From positions 372,001-436,000 of the forward strand of contig JACKKF010000002.1 in assembly GCA_020637555.1 (NCBI GenBank): a DNA stretch of 64,000 nt. The letters are read 5' to 3'. This stretch comes from Rhodobacter sp. (lineage in GTDB: Bacteria; Pseudomonadota; Alphaproteobacteria; Rhodobacterales; Rhodobacteraceae). The notes beneath the pieces were generated by a model, which was not told the DNA's origin, ran no database searches, and worked only from the letters and a program-made list of their open reading frames with translations. Of the stretch, positions 52,054 through 60,370 are shown piece by piece (the first letter of the stretch is position 1; each line of letters begins with the position of its first letter). A program made the position numbers and the translations under genes.

Positions 52054-52494
52054 ATGTTGCGCAATTTCACCTCGTTCTTCGCCGGCGGTCTCTTCGGTGC
52101 CGGGCTGCTCGTCTCGGGCATGACCAACACGCTGAAGGTGCAGGGATGGCTTGATATCTTCGGGGATTGGGACCCGACCCTGGCCTTCGTTCTGGGCGGT
52201 GCGATCCTGCCGATGATGCTGGCCTGGAACATCGCGTCGCGGCGGGCGCGGTCGGTGCTGGGCAACGAGATGCCCGGCAAACCCGGCACCCAGGTCGATC
52301 GCAACCTGATGATCGGGTCGCTGATGTTCGGTGCGGGCTGGGGGCTGGTGGGCCTGTGCCCGGGTCCGGCGGTCGCGTCGATCAGCTGGGGCGGTGTCGG
52401 TGGCGTGGCCTTCCTGTTGGCGATGTTTGCCGGTATGTATGTGGCGCCGGCCTTCCGCATCCGTTTCAACGCGATGGCGGCGGCCCTGAGCTGA
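52054..52494 (+). CDS. YeeE/YedE family half-permease (C-terminal half type, DUF6691)
   Basis: 146 residues with about four membrane helices. FFAGGLFGAGLLVSGMTNTLKVQ and MIGSLMFGAGWGLVGLCPGPAVASISWGG (Cys in the PGP motif) are those of the second half of the YeeE/YedE family. It starts 1 bp after the stop of the first half gene, so both are cotranslated. The Cys residues of the two halves probably build one pore for thiosulfate or a related sulfur species. It is an inner-membrane protein. Confidence 0.9.
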   Translation: MLRNFTSFFAGGLFGAGLLVSGMTNTLKVQGWLDIFGDWDPTLAFVLGGAILPMMLAWNIASRRARSVLGNEMPGKPGTQVDRNLMIGSLMFGAGWGLVGLCPGPAVASISWGGVGGVAFLLAMFAGMYVAPAFRIRFNAMAAALS

Positions 52495-52516
52495 GATCGA
52501 TCACAGGACGCACGCC

Positions 52517-52942
52517 ATGGACATCCGCCCCCTGACCGACGCCTACAGCGTCACCCCGCAGATCCTGCCCGAGGATATCCCGGCCATCGCCGCCGCCGGG
52601 TTCACCACGGTGATCTGCAATCGCCCCGATGCCGAGAACCCCGCGCCGTTGCACGCTGAAGCCATGCGCGCCGCAGTCGAGGGTGCCGGCATGACCTTTG
52701 TCGTCAACCCGGTGTTTCCCGGGCAACTGACGATGGAGAACGTCGATACCCAGCGCGCCGCCATCGACGGCGCGCGCGGCAAGGTGCTGGCCTACTGCGC
52801 CTCGGGCAACCGCTCGTCGATCGTCTGGGCGCTGGCCAATGCCGGCCGCGTGCCCACGGACACGATGATCGCCGCCGGCGCGCAGTATGGCTATCAGCTC
52901 GGCCAGTTCCGCGAGATGATCGACCGGCTGGCCCGGGGCTGA
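52517..52942 (+). CDS. TIGR01244/DUF442-type protein (Cys phosphatase-like, sulfur operon)
   Basis: 141 residues. Protein-tyrosine-phosphatase-like fold with an active-site loop CASGNRSSI, where C is the nucleophile of the CX5R type. The family (DUF442, 'beta-lactamase hydrolase-like') is often fused to or adjacent to persulfide dioxygenases; it may act as a sulfurtransferase in persulfide metabolism. It ends the sulfur operon. A bidirectional terminator follows. Cytosolic. Confidence 0.87.
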   Translation: MDIRPLTDAYSVTPQILPEDIPAIAAAGFTTVICNRPDAENPAPLHAEAMRAAVEGAGMTFVVNPVFPGQLTMENVDTQRAAIDGARGKVLAYCASGNRSSIVWALANAGRVPTDTMIAAGAQYGYQLGQFREMIDRLARG

Positions 52943-53009
52943 CGCCCCCCGCTTGGACCGGCACCACCGTTGCGCCGGACCACGCCCCGAGGGGGTGACA
53001 TCGCACAGC

Positions 53010-53038
53010 GAAAAGGGGGGCGGACAGCCCCCCTTTTC
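53010..53038. terminator. Bidirectional intrinsic terminator
   Basis: A perfect 12-bp stem GAAAAGGGGGGC (53010-53021) and GCCCCCCTTTTC (53027-53038) with a five-base loop. A-run on one side and T-run on the other make it work in both directions. It lies between the convergent ends of the sulfur operon (52942) and the TRAP transporter operon (53056). Confidence 0.87.
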
Positions 53039-53055
53039 CTGTTCCGGCGCTGCCG

Positions 53056-54117
53056 TCAGCGTGCGTTCAGATACCGACCGACAAAGGCATTGGCATAGGG
53101 CACGGCGCCGCTTTGATAGGCTTCGTAGCTTTCCAGCACGCGCGCCGCGTCGGCCGAGGCCGCGCGCTGTTCCTCGAGAACCTCGGCCCAGGCGGTTTTC
53201 ATCGCCGCGACAACGTCGTCGGGGAAGGGCAGGAACTCGACCCCGGCCTCTTGCAGCGAGGCCATCGCGGTGACGTTGAAGTAGTCGAACTGACCCAGCG
53301 TTTCCATCGCGGCCTGCGCTGCGGCGGCTTCGATGATCGCCTTCAGGTCATCGGACAATCCGGCCCAGGCGTCGGTGTTGACGACCACCTGCAACGCCGC
53401 GCCGGGTTCGGCATAGGCGGGCGTATAGCACAGGTTGGTGATCCGCTGCAGGCCAAAGGCCTGATCCAGCAGCGGCCCCACCCATTCGGCCGCGTCGATC
53501 GCGCCCGATTGCAGGGCCTGGAATATCTCGGTCGCCGGCATCAGGATCGCATTCACGCCAAGCTTGCGCATCATTTCGCCGCCCAGCCCGGCAATGCGCA
53601 TGTTCAGACCCTGCAGGTCCGCCACGCTTTCGATCCGCGACTTGAACCAGCCGCCCGCCTGCGTGCCCGAGTTCCCCGAATAGAAGGGCTTGAGGCTCCG
53701 CTCGGCATAGATCTCGTCCCAGATCTGTTGCCCGCCGCCCCATTTCAGCCAGGCGTAATGCTCGTTGGCCGTCAGGCCAAAGGGCACGCCGGTGAACCAG
53801 TGCGCGGCGGCGGTTTTCGAGGCCGCGTAATAGGGCGTGCCGTGGCCGATCGGCGCATTGCCGGCCTGCACCGCATCCTCGACCGCAAAGGGCGGCACCA
53901 GTTCGCCCGCGCCATACACGGTGATGACCATGCGCCCGCCGGACAGCTGTTCGACCAGCTCTGCAAAGCGGGTGGCGTTGGTGCCGACACCCGGCGCGGG
54001 TTTGGGAAAGGACGAGGGCATGTTCCACTCGATCCGCTCTTGCGCGATCGCGGGCGCCGCGACACCGGCGACAGCCGCAATGCCGGCGCCGCTTTTCAGA
54101 AAGGTTCTGCGTTTCAT
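53056..54117 (-). CDS. TRAP transporter solute-binding protein (DctP type)
   Basis: 353 residues. Begins MKRRTFLKSGAGIAAVAGVA, a Tat-type signal (RRTFLK), followed by the DctP fold with IEWNMPSSFPKPAPGVG, SRIESVADLQGLNMRIAGL and a C-terminal AEVLEEQRAASADAARVLES. It captures a carboxylate or related acid in the periplasm for the TRAP permease encoded by the next two genes. The Tat signal and the Arg residue in the family-typical 'LKGLNMRI-like' block are visible. The ligand is unknown. Confidence 0.92.
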   Translation of the reverse strand: MKRRTFLKSGAGIAAVAGVAAPAIAQERIEWNMPSSFPKPAPGVGTNATRFAELVEQLSGGRMVITVYGAGELVPPFAVEDAVQAGNAPIGHGTPYYAASKTAAAHWFTGVPFGLTANEHYAWLKWGGGQQIWDEIYAERSLKPFYSGNSGTQAGGWFKSRIESVADLQGLNMRIAGLGGEMMRKLGVNAILMPATEIFQALQSGAIDAAEWVGPLLDQAFGLQRITNLCYTPAYAEPGAALQVVVNTDAWAGLSDDLKAIIEAAAAQAAMETLGQFDYFNVTAMASLQEAGVEFLPFPDDVVAAMKTAWAEVLEEQRAASADAARVLESYEAYQSGAVPYANAFVGRYLNAR

Positions 54118-54129
54118 GAGAGAGCCTCC

Positions 54130-55668
54130 TCAGTTGAACATCAGATGGGGCAGCCAGGTGGCCAGCCCCGGGAACAGGAACACGAGCGCAAGCGCCAGAA
54201 CCTGGATCAGCACGAACGGGATGACGCCCCGGTAGATATCGAGTGTCGTGATCCCCTGCGGTGCGACCGACCGGAAATAGAATAGCGCAAAGCCGAAGGG
54301 TGGGGTCAAGAAACTGGTTTGCAGGTTCATCGCCATCAGCACCGCGAACCACACCGGCGAAATGTCACCCGCCAGAACCGCCGGGCCCAGCAACGGCACG
54401 ACGATATAGATGATCTCGACCGCCTCGAGGATGAATCCCAGCGCAAAGACCAGCACCATGATGGTGACGAGGGCCCCGGTATGGCCGCCCGGCATGACCG
54501 CCATCAGGTCCTGCACCGCGTGTTCGCCGCCAAAGCCCCGGAACACCAGCGACAGCATCGAGGCCGCGATGACGATCCCGAACACCATGCCCGAGATCTT
54601 CATCGTCTCGATCATGGAATCGGCCAGCAACCGGCCCCGGATCAGGCGTAGTGCCGCCACGATGACCCCCAGCGCGATCAATCCGGCCGCGGCAACGCTG
54701 ACGGCCCCAGCCAGGCTGTCCAGCCCGGGCCGGCCGAATCCCGCGACCTTCAAGGCCACCAGCACAAAGGCCGCCAGCCCGGCGGCCGCGATCAGCGCCC
54801 GCTCCCAGCCGGCCCGGCTGATCGCAAAGGCGGCCATCAGCCCGGCACCGACCGCGCCCAGGCCCGCGGCCTCGGTCGCTGTGGCAATCCCGCCCAGGAT
54901 CGACCCCAACACCGCCAGGATCAGCAGAAGCGGCGGCAGAAAGGTGAACAGCACCTCGGACAGGGCGACCGGCTCGCGCACGGCCTTGCGCACCCGCCCG
55001 GGTCTGAGCGTGATCGCCAGCCACAGCGCATAGAGCCCGACCAGCACCAGACCCGGCACCATGGCCCCCGCGAACAGATCCGCCACCGACACCGGCTGCG
55101 GCGCGAAATTCCCGGCGCGTTGCTGCGCCTCAAGATAGGTGTTGCCGATCTGGTCGCCCAGCAGCACCAGCAGGATCGACGGCGGAATGATCTGTCCCAG
55201 CGTCCCCGAGGCGCAGATCAGCCCCGCGGCCTGCCGCTTGGGCACGCCCGCTTCCATCATCGGTGTCAGCGCGATTAGCACCAGCATGACCACCGTGGCC
55301 CCGATGATGCCCGTAGACGCCGCGATGATCGCGCTGAACGCCAACACCGACAGCGCCATGCCCAGCGGCGATCCCCCCAGCAGCCTGGCCAGCACCCGCA
55401 GCATGGCCTCGGCCAGATTGGCCCGTTCCAGGAACACGCCCATCAGCACGAAGAGCGGCACAGCCATCAGCAGCGTGTTCGTCATCACCCCCCAGACCCG
55501 GGCGGGAAAGACATTCAGGAACCCCAGATCGAACAGACCGACCTGCGACGCCAGGACCGCCAGGACGAAGGGAACGCCGGAAATCGCCAGCATCGCCGGA
55601 ATGCCGGACAGGATCCCGGCGAACAGTGCCAGGAACAGCACGATCAGCAGGACCTCCTGACCGCTCAT
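54130..55668 (-). CDS. TRAP transporter large permease (DctM type), extended
   Basis: 512 residues, inner-membrane, about 12-14 transmembrane helices, sodium-driven uptake. Family motifs: GIPAMLAISGVPFVLAVLAS, MAVPLFVLMGVFLERANLAE, SGTLGQIIPPSILLVLLGDQ, and the C-terminal NLQTSFLTPPFGFALFYFR. Between about residues 300 and 380 there is an additional hydrophobic region (ALIAAAGLAAFVLVALKVAG and AGAVSVAAAGLIALGVIVAA) that adds about 80 residues to the usual length of about 430. The start at 55668 overlaps the DctQ stop (ATGA). Confidence 0.92.
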   Translation of the reverse strand: MSGQEVLLIVLFLALFAGILSGIPAMLAISGVPFVLAVLASQVGLFDLGFLNVFPARVWGVMTNTLLMAVPLFVLMGVFLERANLAEAMLRVLARLLGGSPLGMALSVLAFSAIIAASTGIIGATVVMLVLIALTPMMEAGVPKRQAAGLICASGTLGQIIPPSILLVLLGDQIGNTYLEAQQRAGNFAPQPVSVADLFAGAMVPGLVLVGLYALWLAITLRPGRVRKAVREPVALSEVLFTFLPPLLLILAVLGSILGGIATATEAAGLGAVGAGLMAAFAISRAGWERALIAAAGLAAFVLVALKVAGFGRPGLDSLAGAVSVAAAGLIALGVIVAALRLIRGRLLADSMIETMKISGMVFGIVIAASMLSLVFRGFGGEHAVQDLMAVMPGGHTGALVTIMVLVFALGFILEAVEIIYIVVPLLGPAVLAGDISPVWFAVLMAMNLQTSFLTPPFGFALFYFRSVAPQGITTLDIYRGVIPFVLIQVLALALVFLFPGLATWLPHLMFN

Positions 55669-56153
55669 GCGCGCCCCGCCGACAGGACCGTCGCCAACCC
55701 CTGCACGATCATCAGAACCGCCGCCACCGGCAGCGCAGCCTTGACCAGATACAGCCCCCCCAGTCCACCGGGCGTGGTCGAGCCCTCGCCAATCGTCCAG
55801 GCGAACAGGGTCTGTCCCCACCCCGCCCAGACGATCAGCGCAAAGACCGGCGCCAGAAAGAACAGCCAGGCCACCGCATCGGCGCGGGGCAGGTAACCGG
55901 CGGGCAGGCGCTCGGAAATCACTTCGACCCGCACATGTCCGCCGCGGGCGTGACAGACCGGAACCGACAGGATGAGAAAGACCGCAAAGGCATAGCTCGC
56001 AAGGTCCTGCATCTTGATCGACCCCGCGCCAAAGCCATAGCGCAACACGACGTTGATCAGGACCATCACCACCAGAATGCCACCCGCCGCCATGCAGACG
56101 GCCAGGGTGGCGCGGTCCAACGCGCGGGCGAACCTCAGAAAACCGGCGATCAC
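55665..56153 (-). CDS. TRAP transporter small permease (DctQ type)
   Basis: 162 residues with four membrane helices, e.g. ATLAVCMAAGGILVVMVLIN, DLASYAFAVFLILSVPV, WLFFLAPVFALIVWAGWGQ, LVKAALPVAAVLMIVQGLA. It is the small membrane subunit that pairs with DctM and DctP. The GTG at 56153 with an AGAAAGGA Shine-Dalgarno 9 nt upstream is the preferred start; an in-frame ATG at 56183 is the alternative. It ends in an ATGA overlap with the dctM gene. The operon order Q-M-P on the minus strand is complete. Confidence 0.87.
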   Translation of the reverse strand: MIAGFLRFARALDRATLAVCMAAGGILVVMVLINVVLRYGFGAGSIKMQDLASYAFAVFLILSVPVCHARGGHVRVEVISERLPAGYLPRADAVAWLFFLAPVFALIVWAGWGQTLFAWTIGEGSTTPGGLGGLYLVKAALPVAAVLMIVQGLATVLSAGRA

Positions 56154-56206
56154 GGGGCAGGGTCCTTTCTTGTGCCGCGCCATGCAACGCCGTGGCCCGG
56201 CCGGTG

Positions 56207-56575
56207 TCAAGCGCCCCCGCGCGGTTCGGGCCGGCTCAACAGGAAGATCGCCACCGCCCCCAGAACCGCCGCCTGTATCCACAGCACCCGTGCCGGCACA
56301 CCCAGGATCAGGCTCAGGCCAAAAGCCGCGCCCATGGCCACCAGTGCCAAACCCTTGGCACGGCGCGAAATCGCCCCTTCGGCGCGCCAGTCGCGAATCG
56401 GCGGCCCCAGGCGGGGGTGCTCGACCAGCCACATCTCCAGCCGGGGCGACGAGCGCGCAAAGCAGAAGGCCGCCAGCAGCAGCAGCGGCGTGGTCGGCAC
56501 CAGCGGCAGAACGATCCCCGCCACACCGATCGCCAAGGCCAGCCCGCCCGCAAGGATCCAGAAAATGCGCACCAT
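56207..56575 (-). CDS. YbaN family (DUF454) inner-membrane protein
   Basis: 122 residues. MVRIFWILAGGLALAIGVAGIVLPLVPTTPLLLLAAFCFA has the DUF454 pattern of two helices around GIVLPLVPTTP, then ARSSPRLEMWLVEHPRLGPP and a C-terminal membrane segment. The protein is of unknown function, sometimes near haem or iron genes. It lies downstream of dcd on the minus strand, separated by the interspersed hairpin element copy 2. Confidence 0.9.
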   Translation of the reverse strand: MVRIFWILAGGLALAIGVAGIVLPLVPTTPLLLLAAFCFARSSPRLEMWLVEHPRLGPPIRDWRAEGAISRRAKGLALVAMGAAFGLSLILGVPARVLWIQAAVLGAVAIFLLSRPEPRGGA

Positions 56576-56620
56576 GCCGATGACATAGGCCAGCGCGTCA
56601 ACGGCGGAAAGGCCCCTGCA

Positions 56621-56710
56621 TCTTTGTGCCGGAAATATCCTCGGGGGTTTCCCAAGGGGGTGGAAAACCCCCTTGGGGCGGGGGGTCCGGGGGGCCGCCG
56701 CCCCCCGGCT
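56621..56710 (-). repeat. Interspersed hairpin element, copy 2 (between dcd and ybaN)
   Basis: On the minus strand it reads GGGGGG-CGGCGG-CCCCCC, then ACCCCCCGCC, then a perfect 9-bp stem CCAAGGGGG/CCCCCTTGG (56676-56652) with the identical loop TTTTCCA, then CCCCCGAGGATATTT and GGCACAAAGA. It begins at the dcd stop codon (56711) and ends 45 bp before ybaN. Orientation relative to flanking genes is the same as copy 1 between proB and proA. Confidence 0.85.
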
Positions 56711-57805
56711 TCACCGGAAATGCTTGGCCAGCTTCAACCCCTGACCCTGATAGTTCGATGCGATTCCCGCGCCATACAGACGATCCGGCACCGCGGCCAT
56801 GCGCTCATAGACCAGCCGCCCCACGATCTGCCCGTGTTCCAGCGCAAACGGGGCCTCGTGGCAGCGCACCTCCAGAACGCCGCGCGCGCCCACGCCACCG
56901 GCCTCGGCATGGCCGAATCCGGGATCGAAGAACCCGGCATAATGGACGCGGAATTCGCCCACCATCGCCAGATAGGGCGCCATTTCGGCCGCATAGCCGG
57001 GGGGGATGCAGACCGCCTCGCGGCTGACCAGGATGTAGAACGCGCCGGGGTCCAGGATGAGTTGACCGCTGGTTGCCCGCAGATCTTCCCAGAACTCGGC
57101 CGGATCATAGGCACCGATCCGGTCCAGATCGATGACGCCCGCATGCGGTTTGGCGCGATACCCCAGCAACGTCCCGGTTTGCGGGCGCAGATCGACCGAA
57201 AAGCCCAACCCCTCCGAGATCACCGCCTGACCCGAGACCAGCGGCACGTCGGCGTTCAGCGCGGACAGTTCCGCGTCGGACAGGATCGCCTGACCGCGGC
57301 GCAGCCGGATCTGGTTCAGCCGCATCCCCGGCCGCACCAGAACCGAGAACGAGCGCGGGCAGATCTCGGCATAGAGCTTTCCGCTGTAACCGGCTGGAAT
57401 CCGGTCGAATTCGACACCTTCATCCGTAATGACGCGCACCAGCAGGTCCAGCCGCCCGGTCGAGCTCTTGGCGTTCGTGACGGCGCTGAGGTCGGCCGGC
57501 AGGGCCAGCCGTTCGGCCAGTTCGACGACATAGACGCAGCCTTTTTCCAGCACCATGCCAGCGCCCAGGGCAAAGCGGTGCATCTCGAACTCGGCCAGGC
57601 GGTCGGCGACGCTGCGGCCCTTGCCCGGCAGGAAGGACGCCCTGAGCCGCACCGCGACCGCCCCCAACCGCAAGTCCAGGCTGGCCGGCTGCACCTGGTC
57701 CGGCACCACCGGCGGATCCGCGGCGATGGCGCCGACTTCGATCAGCCGGCGCAGGGTTTGCGAGGGCAGCACGCCGGGATGACGGGTGTCGGGATCCTGG
57801 GTCAT
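56711..57805 (-). CDS. dcd: 2'-deoxycytidine 5'-triphosphate deaminase (double-length form)
   Basis: 364 residues, about twice the usual Dcd length of about 190. The protein contains two dUTPase-like folds: the N-terminal half has QVQPASLDLRLGAVAVRLR, VVELAERLALPADLSAVTNA, KSSTGRLDLLVRVITDEGVE, and the second half has GVIDLDRIGAYDPAEFWEDL and GARGVLEVRCHEAPFALEHG. It converts dCTP to dUTP (or beyond) for dTTP synthesis. The long two-domain form is known in alphaproteobacteria. It begins 57 bp before tRNA-Pro and is followed by the hairpin element. Confidence 0.92.
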   Translation of the reverse strand: MTQDPDTRHPGVLPSQTLRRLIEVGAIAADPPVVPDQVQPASLDLRLGAVAVRLRASFLPGKGRSVADRLAEFEMHRFALGAGMVLEKGCVYVVELAERLALPADLSAVTNAKSSTGRLDLLVRVITDEGVEFDRIPAGYSGKLYAEICPRSFSVLVRPGMRLNQIRLRRGQAILSDAELSALNADVPLVSGQAVISEGLGFSVDLRPQTGTLLGYRAKPHAGVIDLDRIGAYDPAEFWEDLRATSGQLILDPGAFYILVSREAVCIPPGYAAEMAPYLAMVGEFRVHYAGFFDPGFGHAEAGGVGARGVLEVRCHEAPFALEHGQIVGRLVYERMAAVPDRLYGAGIASNYQGQGLKLAKHFR

Positions 57806-57861
57806 CGCGGCTCCTTATGGACGAACGGCCCGTAGCGGGTGCCACGGGCCGTTTGTTGAAA

Positions 57862-57939
57862 TGGTCGGGCTGGCGAGATTCGAACTCACGACCTTCCGCC
57901 CCCCAGACGGACGCGCTAACCAGACTGCGCCACAGCCCG
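57862..57939 (-). tRNA. tRNA-Pro (anticodon GGG)
   Basis: A complete cloverleaf on the minus strand: acceptor CGGGCTG/CAGCCCG with encoded A-CCA 3' end, D arm TGGCGCAGTCTGGTTAGCGC, anticodon stem TCCGT/GCGGA with the loop CTGGGGG (anticodon GGG at 57904-57902), and T arm with GTTCGAAT. It decodes CCC/CCU proline codons. It stands alone between dcd and the MerR-type gene. Confidence 0.96.
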
Positions 57940-58045
57940 ACGAGGCGCTTTCTACCGCTTTTCGCGCCGGGGGCAAGCGTCAAATTGCACCCTCGGGCGG
58001 GAAATTTTCCCTCGGCCCGTGGCCGCCGGAAACCAGCGCGCCCGA

Positions 58046-58969
58046 TTACCAGCGCCCGGCACCCGAAGCTTCGGACATGCGCTCGAGCAGCGTGTCGATG
58101 CGACGCGAGAGCATGTCCAGCCGGTCCCGGCGCGCGCCCAACCGTCCGCGCGGCATGGCGCGCAACTGCCGGGCGATCTGCGCCCGTTCCGACGTTTCGC
58201 CGGTGTCCACCGCGTCCTCGGGCCGCGGACTCATGGCACCGGCCAGGGCCCCCACGGGGGCCTTGGGCCGCCCTGCGGGCAGGGGTGGTGCGTCGGGGGT
58301 CATGGTCTCGCCTTCGGTCATGACGCTGTCCTCGATGGGCTGCTCGGCGGAAGCGGGCTGGGCCGCAGACGACGACGGATCGGCGGCATCCACCGCGCGG
58401 TCGACGCCCGTATCGTCAGGCGCGTCGGCGGGCGTTGACCCCGCCTCGGCGGCAGGTGCCAGCGCATCGGCGGGTTGGCCCGGGGTTTCGTCGACGGGTT
58501 GCTCGTCGGCCTCGCCAGCCGGATCCACCCGGGAATCGACCGGGCTCGCGGCCATTTCGGGCGGGGTAACCGGCGACCTTGCGACCGATGTCACATCGGC
58601 TTCGGCCACGGGAATCGGATCGGTCGCGGCGGCGTCCAGATCCGCGTCGGCTCGCCCCTCATCCTCAAGCACCGGCTCTGCGGGATCGCCCAGGATCAAC
58701 GGGCCACCCAGCCCGGCGACATGCTTGACGCCGTCCTCCTGCAACACCCGCTGAACACCCCGGATCGTCATCTCGCGCTCTTGCAGCAGAAAACGGATAC
58801 CATTGATCAGGGCCACATCGTCGGGCCGGTAATACCGACGCCCGCCGGCCCGCTTGACCGGGCGAATCTGATAGAACTTGCTCTCCCAGAAGCGCAGGAC
58901 ATGCGCAGGAGTCCCAAGGATTTCAGCCACTTCGCTGATGGTGCGAAAGGCCTCGGGCGCCTTTTTCAT
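58046..58969 (-). CDS. MerR family regulator with long acidic disordered C-terminus
   Basis: 307 residues. The N-terminal MerR-type winged helix is clear: FRTISEVAEILGTPAHVLRF, WESKFYQIRPVKRAGGRRYY, and DDVALINGIRFLLQEREMTI. The C-terminal ~190 residues are Ala/Asp/Glu/Pro/Val-rich and apparently disordered, ending in a charged MLSRRIDTLLERMSEASGAG. Such MerR proteins lie next to ihfA in many alphaproteobacteria (here 3 bp downstream). No metal-binding Cys is seen. The target genes are unknown. Confidence 0.9.
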   Translation of the reverse strand: MKKAPEAFRTISEVAEILGTPAHVLRFWESKFYQIRPVKRAGGRRYYRPDDVALINGIRFLLQEREMTIRGVQRVLQEDGVKHVAGLGGPLILGDPAEPVLEDEGRADADLDAAATDPIPVAEADVTSVARSPVTPPEMAASPVDSRVDPAGEADEQPVDETPGQPADALAPAAEAGSTPADAPDDTGVDRAVDAADPSSSAAQPASAEQPIEDSVMTEGETMTPDAPPLPAGRPKAPVGALAGAMSPRPEDAVDTGETSERAQIARQLRAMPRGRLGARRDRLDMLSRRIDTLLERMSEASGAGRW

Positions 58970-58972
58970 GCG

Positions 58973-59284
58973 TTACGCCTTGCTGTGCAGATTCCCGCGC
59001 GAGACCCGGTCCTTCATCAGATGCGAGGGACGGAACGACAGCACCCGACGCGGACTGATCGGCACTTCCTCGCCGGTCTTGGGATTGCGGCCCATGCGCT
59101 CGGTCTTGGCGCGGACACTGAACGTGCCGAAGGACGAGATCTTGACCTGCTCCCCCTCGACCAGGGCGTCCGACATATACTGGATCACCGCCTCGACCAG
59201 GGCGGCGGATTCGTTTCGCGACAGGCCGACTTCGCGGAACACCGCTTCGCTCAGATCCATCCGTGTCAGAGTCTTGCCGCTCAT
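58973..59284 (-). CDS. ihfA: Integration host factor subunit alpha
   Basis: 103 residues. HU/IHF fold: MSGKTLTRMDLSEAVFREVG, SAALVEAVIQYMSDALVEGE, VKISSFGTFSVRAKTERMGR and the DNA-binding arm NPKTGEEVPISPRRVLSFRPS. It binds and bends DNA as a heterodimer with IhfB. The ATG at 59284 was preferred to an upstream in-frame ATG at 59320. It is upstream of the MerR gene, 3 bp apart, and downstream of fabH (99 bp). Confidence 0.95.
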   Translation of the reverse strand: MSGKTLTRMDLSEAVFREVGLSRNESAALVEAVIQYMSDALVEGEQVKISSFGTFSVRAKTERMGRNPKTGEEVPISPRRVLSFRPSHLMKDRVSRGNLHSKA

Positions 59285-59383
59285 CACAATTCCCCCGCGA
59301 TTGGCTGGCCGCTGCCGCAAAGATGCGACAAGGGAATTCTTCTGTCAACACCGGGGTTTGCGCCCCATTGTTGAAAGCTGGTC

Positions 59384-60370
59384 CTACCAGCGCAGAACGA
59401 CAGCGCCCCAGGCCAGGCCACCGCCGATCGCCTCGGTCACGACGACATCGCCTTGCTTCAGCTTGCCACTTTCGACGCCGACCGACAGGGCCAGCGGAAT
59501 CGATGCGGCCGAGGTGTTGCCATGGTCCTGAACGGTGACGATCACCTGTTCCATCGGCAGGCCCAGTTTCTTGGCCGTGCCCTGAATGATGCGGATATTC
59601 GCCTGATGCGGCACGATCCAGTCCACGTCCCTGGCGCCCAGACCGGCCTTTTCCAGCGCGGTTTCAGCGGTTTGCGCCAATTTCTCGACCGCGTGGCGGA
59701 ACACCTGGTTGCCCTGCATCCTGAGATAGCCGGCCGTCCCGGTCGAGGATACGCCGCCATCCACATAGAGCAGGTCGCGGTGGCGCCCATCGGCGTTGAG
59801 ATCGGTGGACAGGATGCCCCGGTCGCCGGGCGCACCCGTGCCCGGCTGGGCGTCAAGGATCAGTGCCCCGGCGCCATCGCCGAACAGAACGCAGGTCGAC
59901 CGGTCGGTCCAGTCCATGATGCGGCTGAACGTCTCGGCGCCGATGACCATCACGCGACGGGCCTGGCCCGAGACGATCAGCGCATTCGCGTTTGCCAGCG
60001 CATAGATGAAACCGGCGCAAACCGCCTGCACATCAAAGGCATAGGCCTTGTCCGCGCCGATGCCGGCCTGAACCATGGTGGCAACCGAGGGAAAGGTGTA
60101 GTCCGGGGTCGAGGTCGCGACAATGATCGCGTCCAGCGTGTCGGCGCCGACGCCGGCGTTGTCCAGCGCCGCGCGCGCCGCCTGCGCCGCCAGATCCGAG
60201 GTCCGTTCGTCCTTGGCCGCGAAATGCCGCCGTTCGATGCCCGACCGCGACACGATCCATTCGTCGGACGTGTCCAGCGTATCGGCAAAGGCCGAATTGG
60301 GGACCACGCGTTCGGGCAGGTAATGCCCGGTGCCGATGACGACCGCGCGGGTAACCGAATTCTGGATCAT
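59384..60370 (-). CDS. fabH: 3-oxoacyl-ACP synthase III
   Basis: 328 residues. Condenses acetyl-CoA with malonyl-ACP to start fatty acid synthesis. The catalytic Cys-His-Asn triad is visible: VQAVCAGFIYALANA (Cys), WIVPHQANIRIIQG (His) and DHGNTSAASIPLAL (Asn). Substrate/CoA motifs DEWIVSRSGIERRHFA and GDGAGALILD are present. It overlaps plsX by 4 bp (ATGA). The order rpmF-plsX-fabH is a conserved bacterial lipid operon. Confidence 0.97.
   Translation of the reverse strand: MIQNSVTRAVVIGTGHYLPERVVPNSAFADTLDTSDEWIVSRSGIERRHFAAKDERTSDLAAQAARAALDNAGVGADTLDAIIVATSTPDYTFPSVATMVQAGIGADKAYAFDVQAVCAGFIYALANANALIVSGQARRVMVIGAETFSRIMDWTDRSTCVLFGDGAGALILDAQPGTGAPGDRGILSTDLNADGRHRDLLYVDGGVSSTGTAGYLRMQGNQVFRHAVEKLAQTAETALEKAGLGARDVDWIVPHQANIRIIQGTAKKLGLPMEQVIVTVQDHGNTSAASIPLALSVGVESGKLKQGDVVVTEAIGGGLAWGAVVLRW

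Noticed and set aside
58046..58520. Frameshift or fusion in the long C-terminal tail of the MerR regulator.
   Set aside because: The tail is low complexity but in one continuous frame, and similar long disordered tails are known in alphaproteobacterial MerR proteins next to ihfA.
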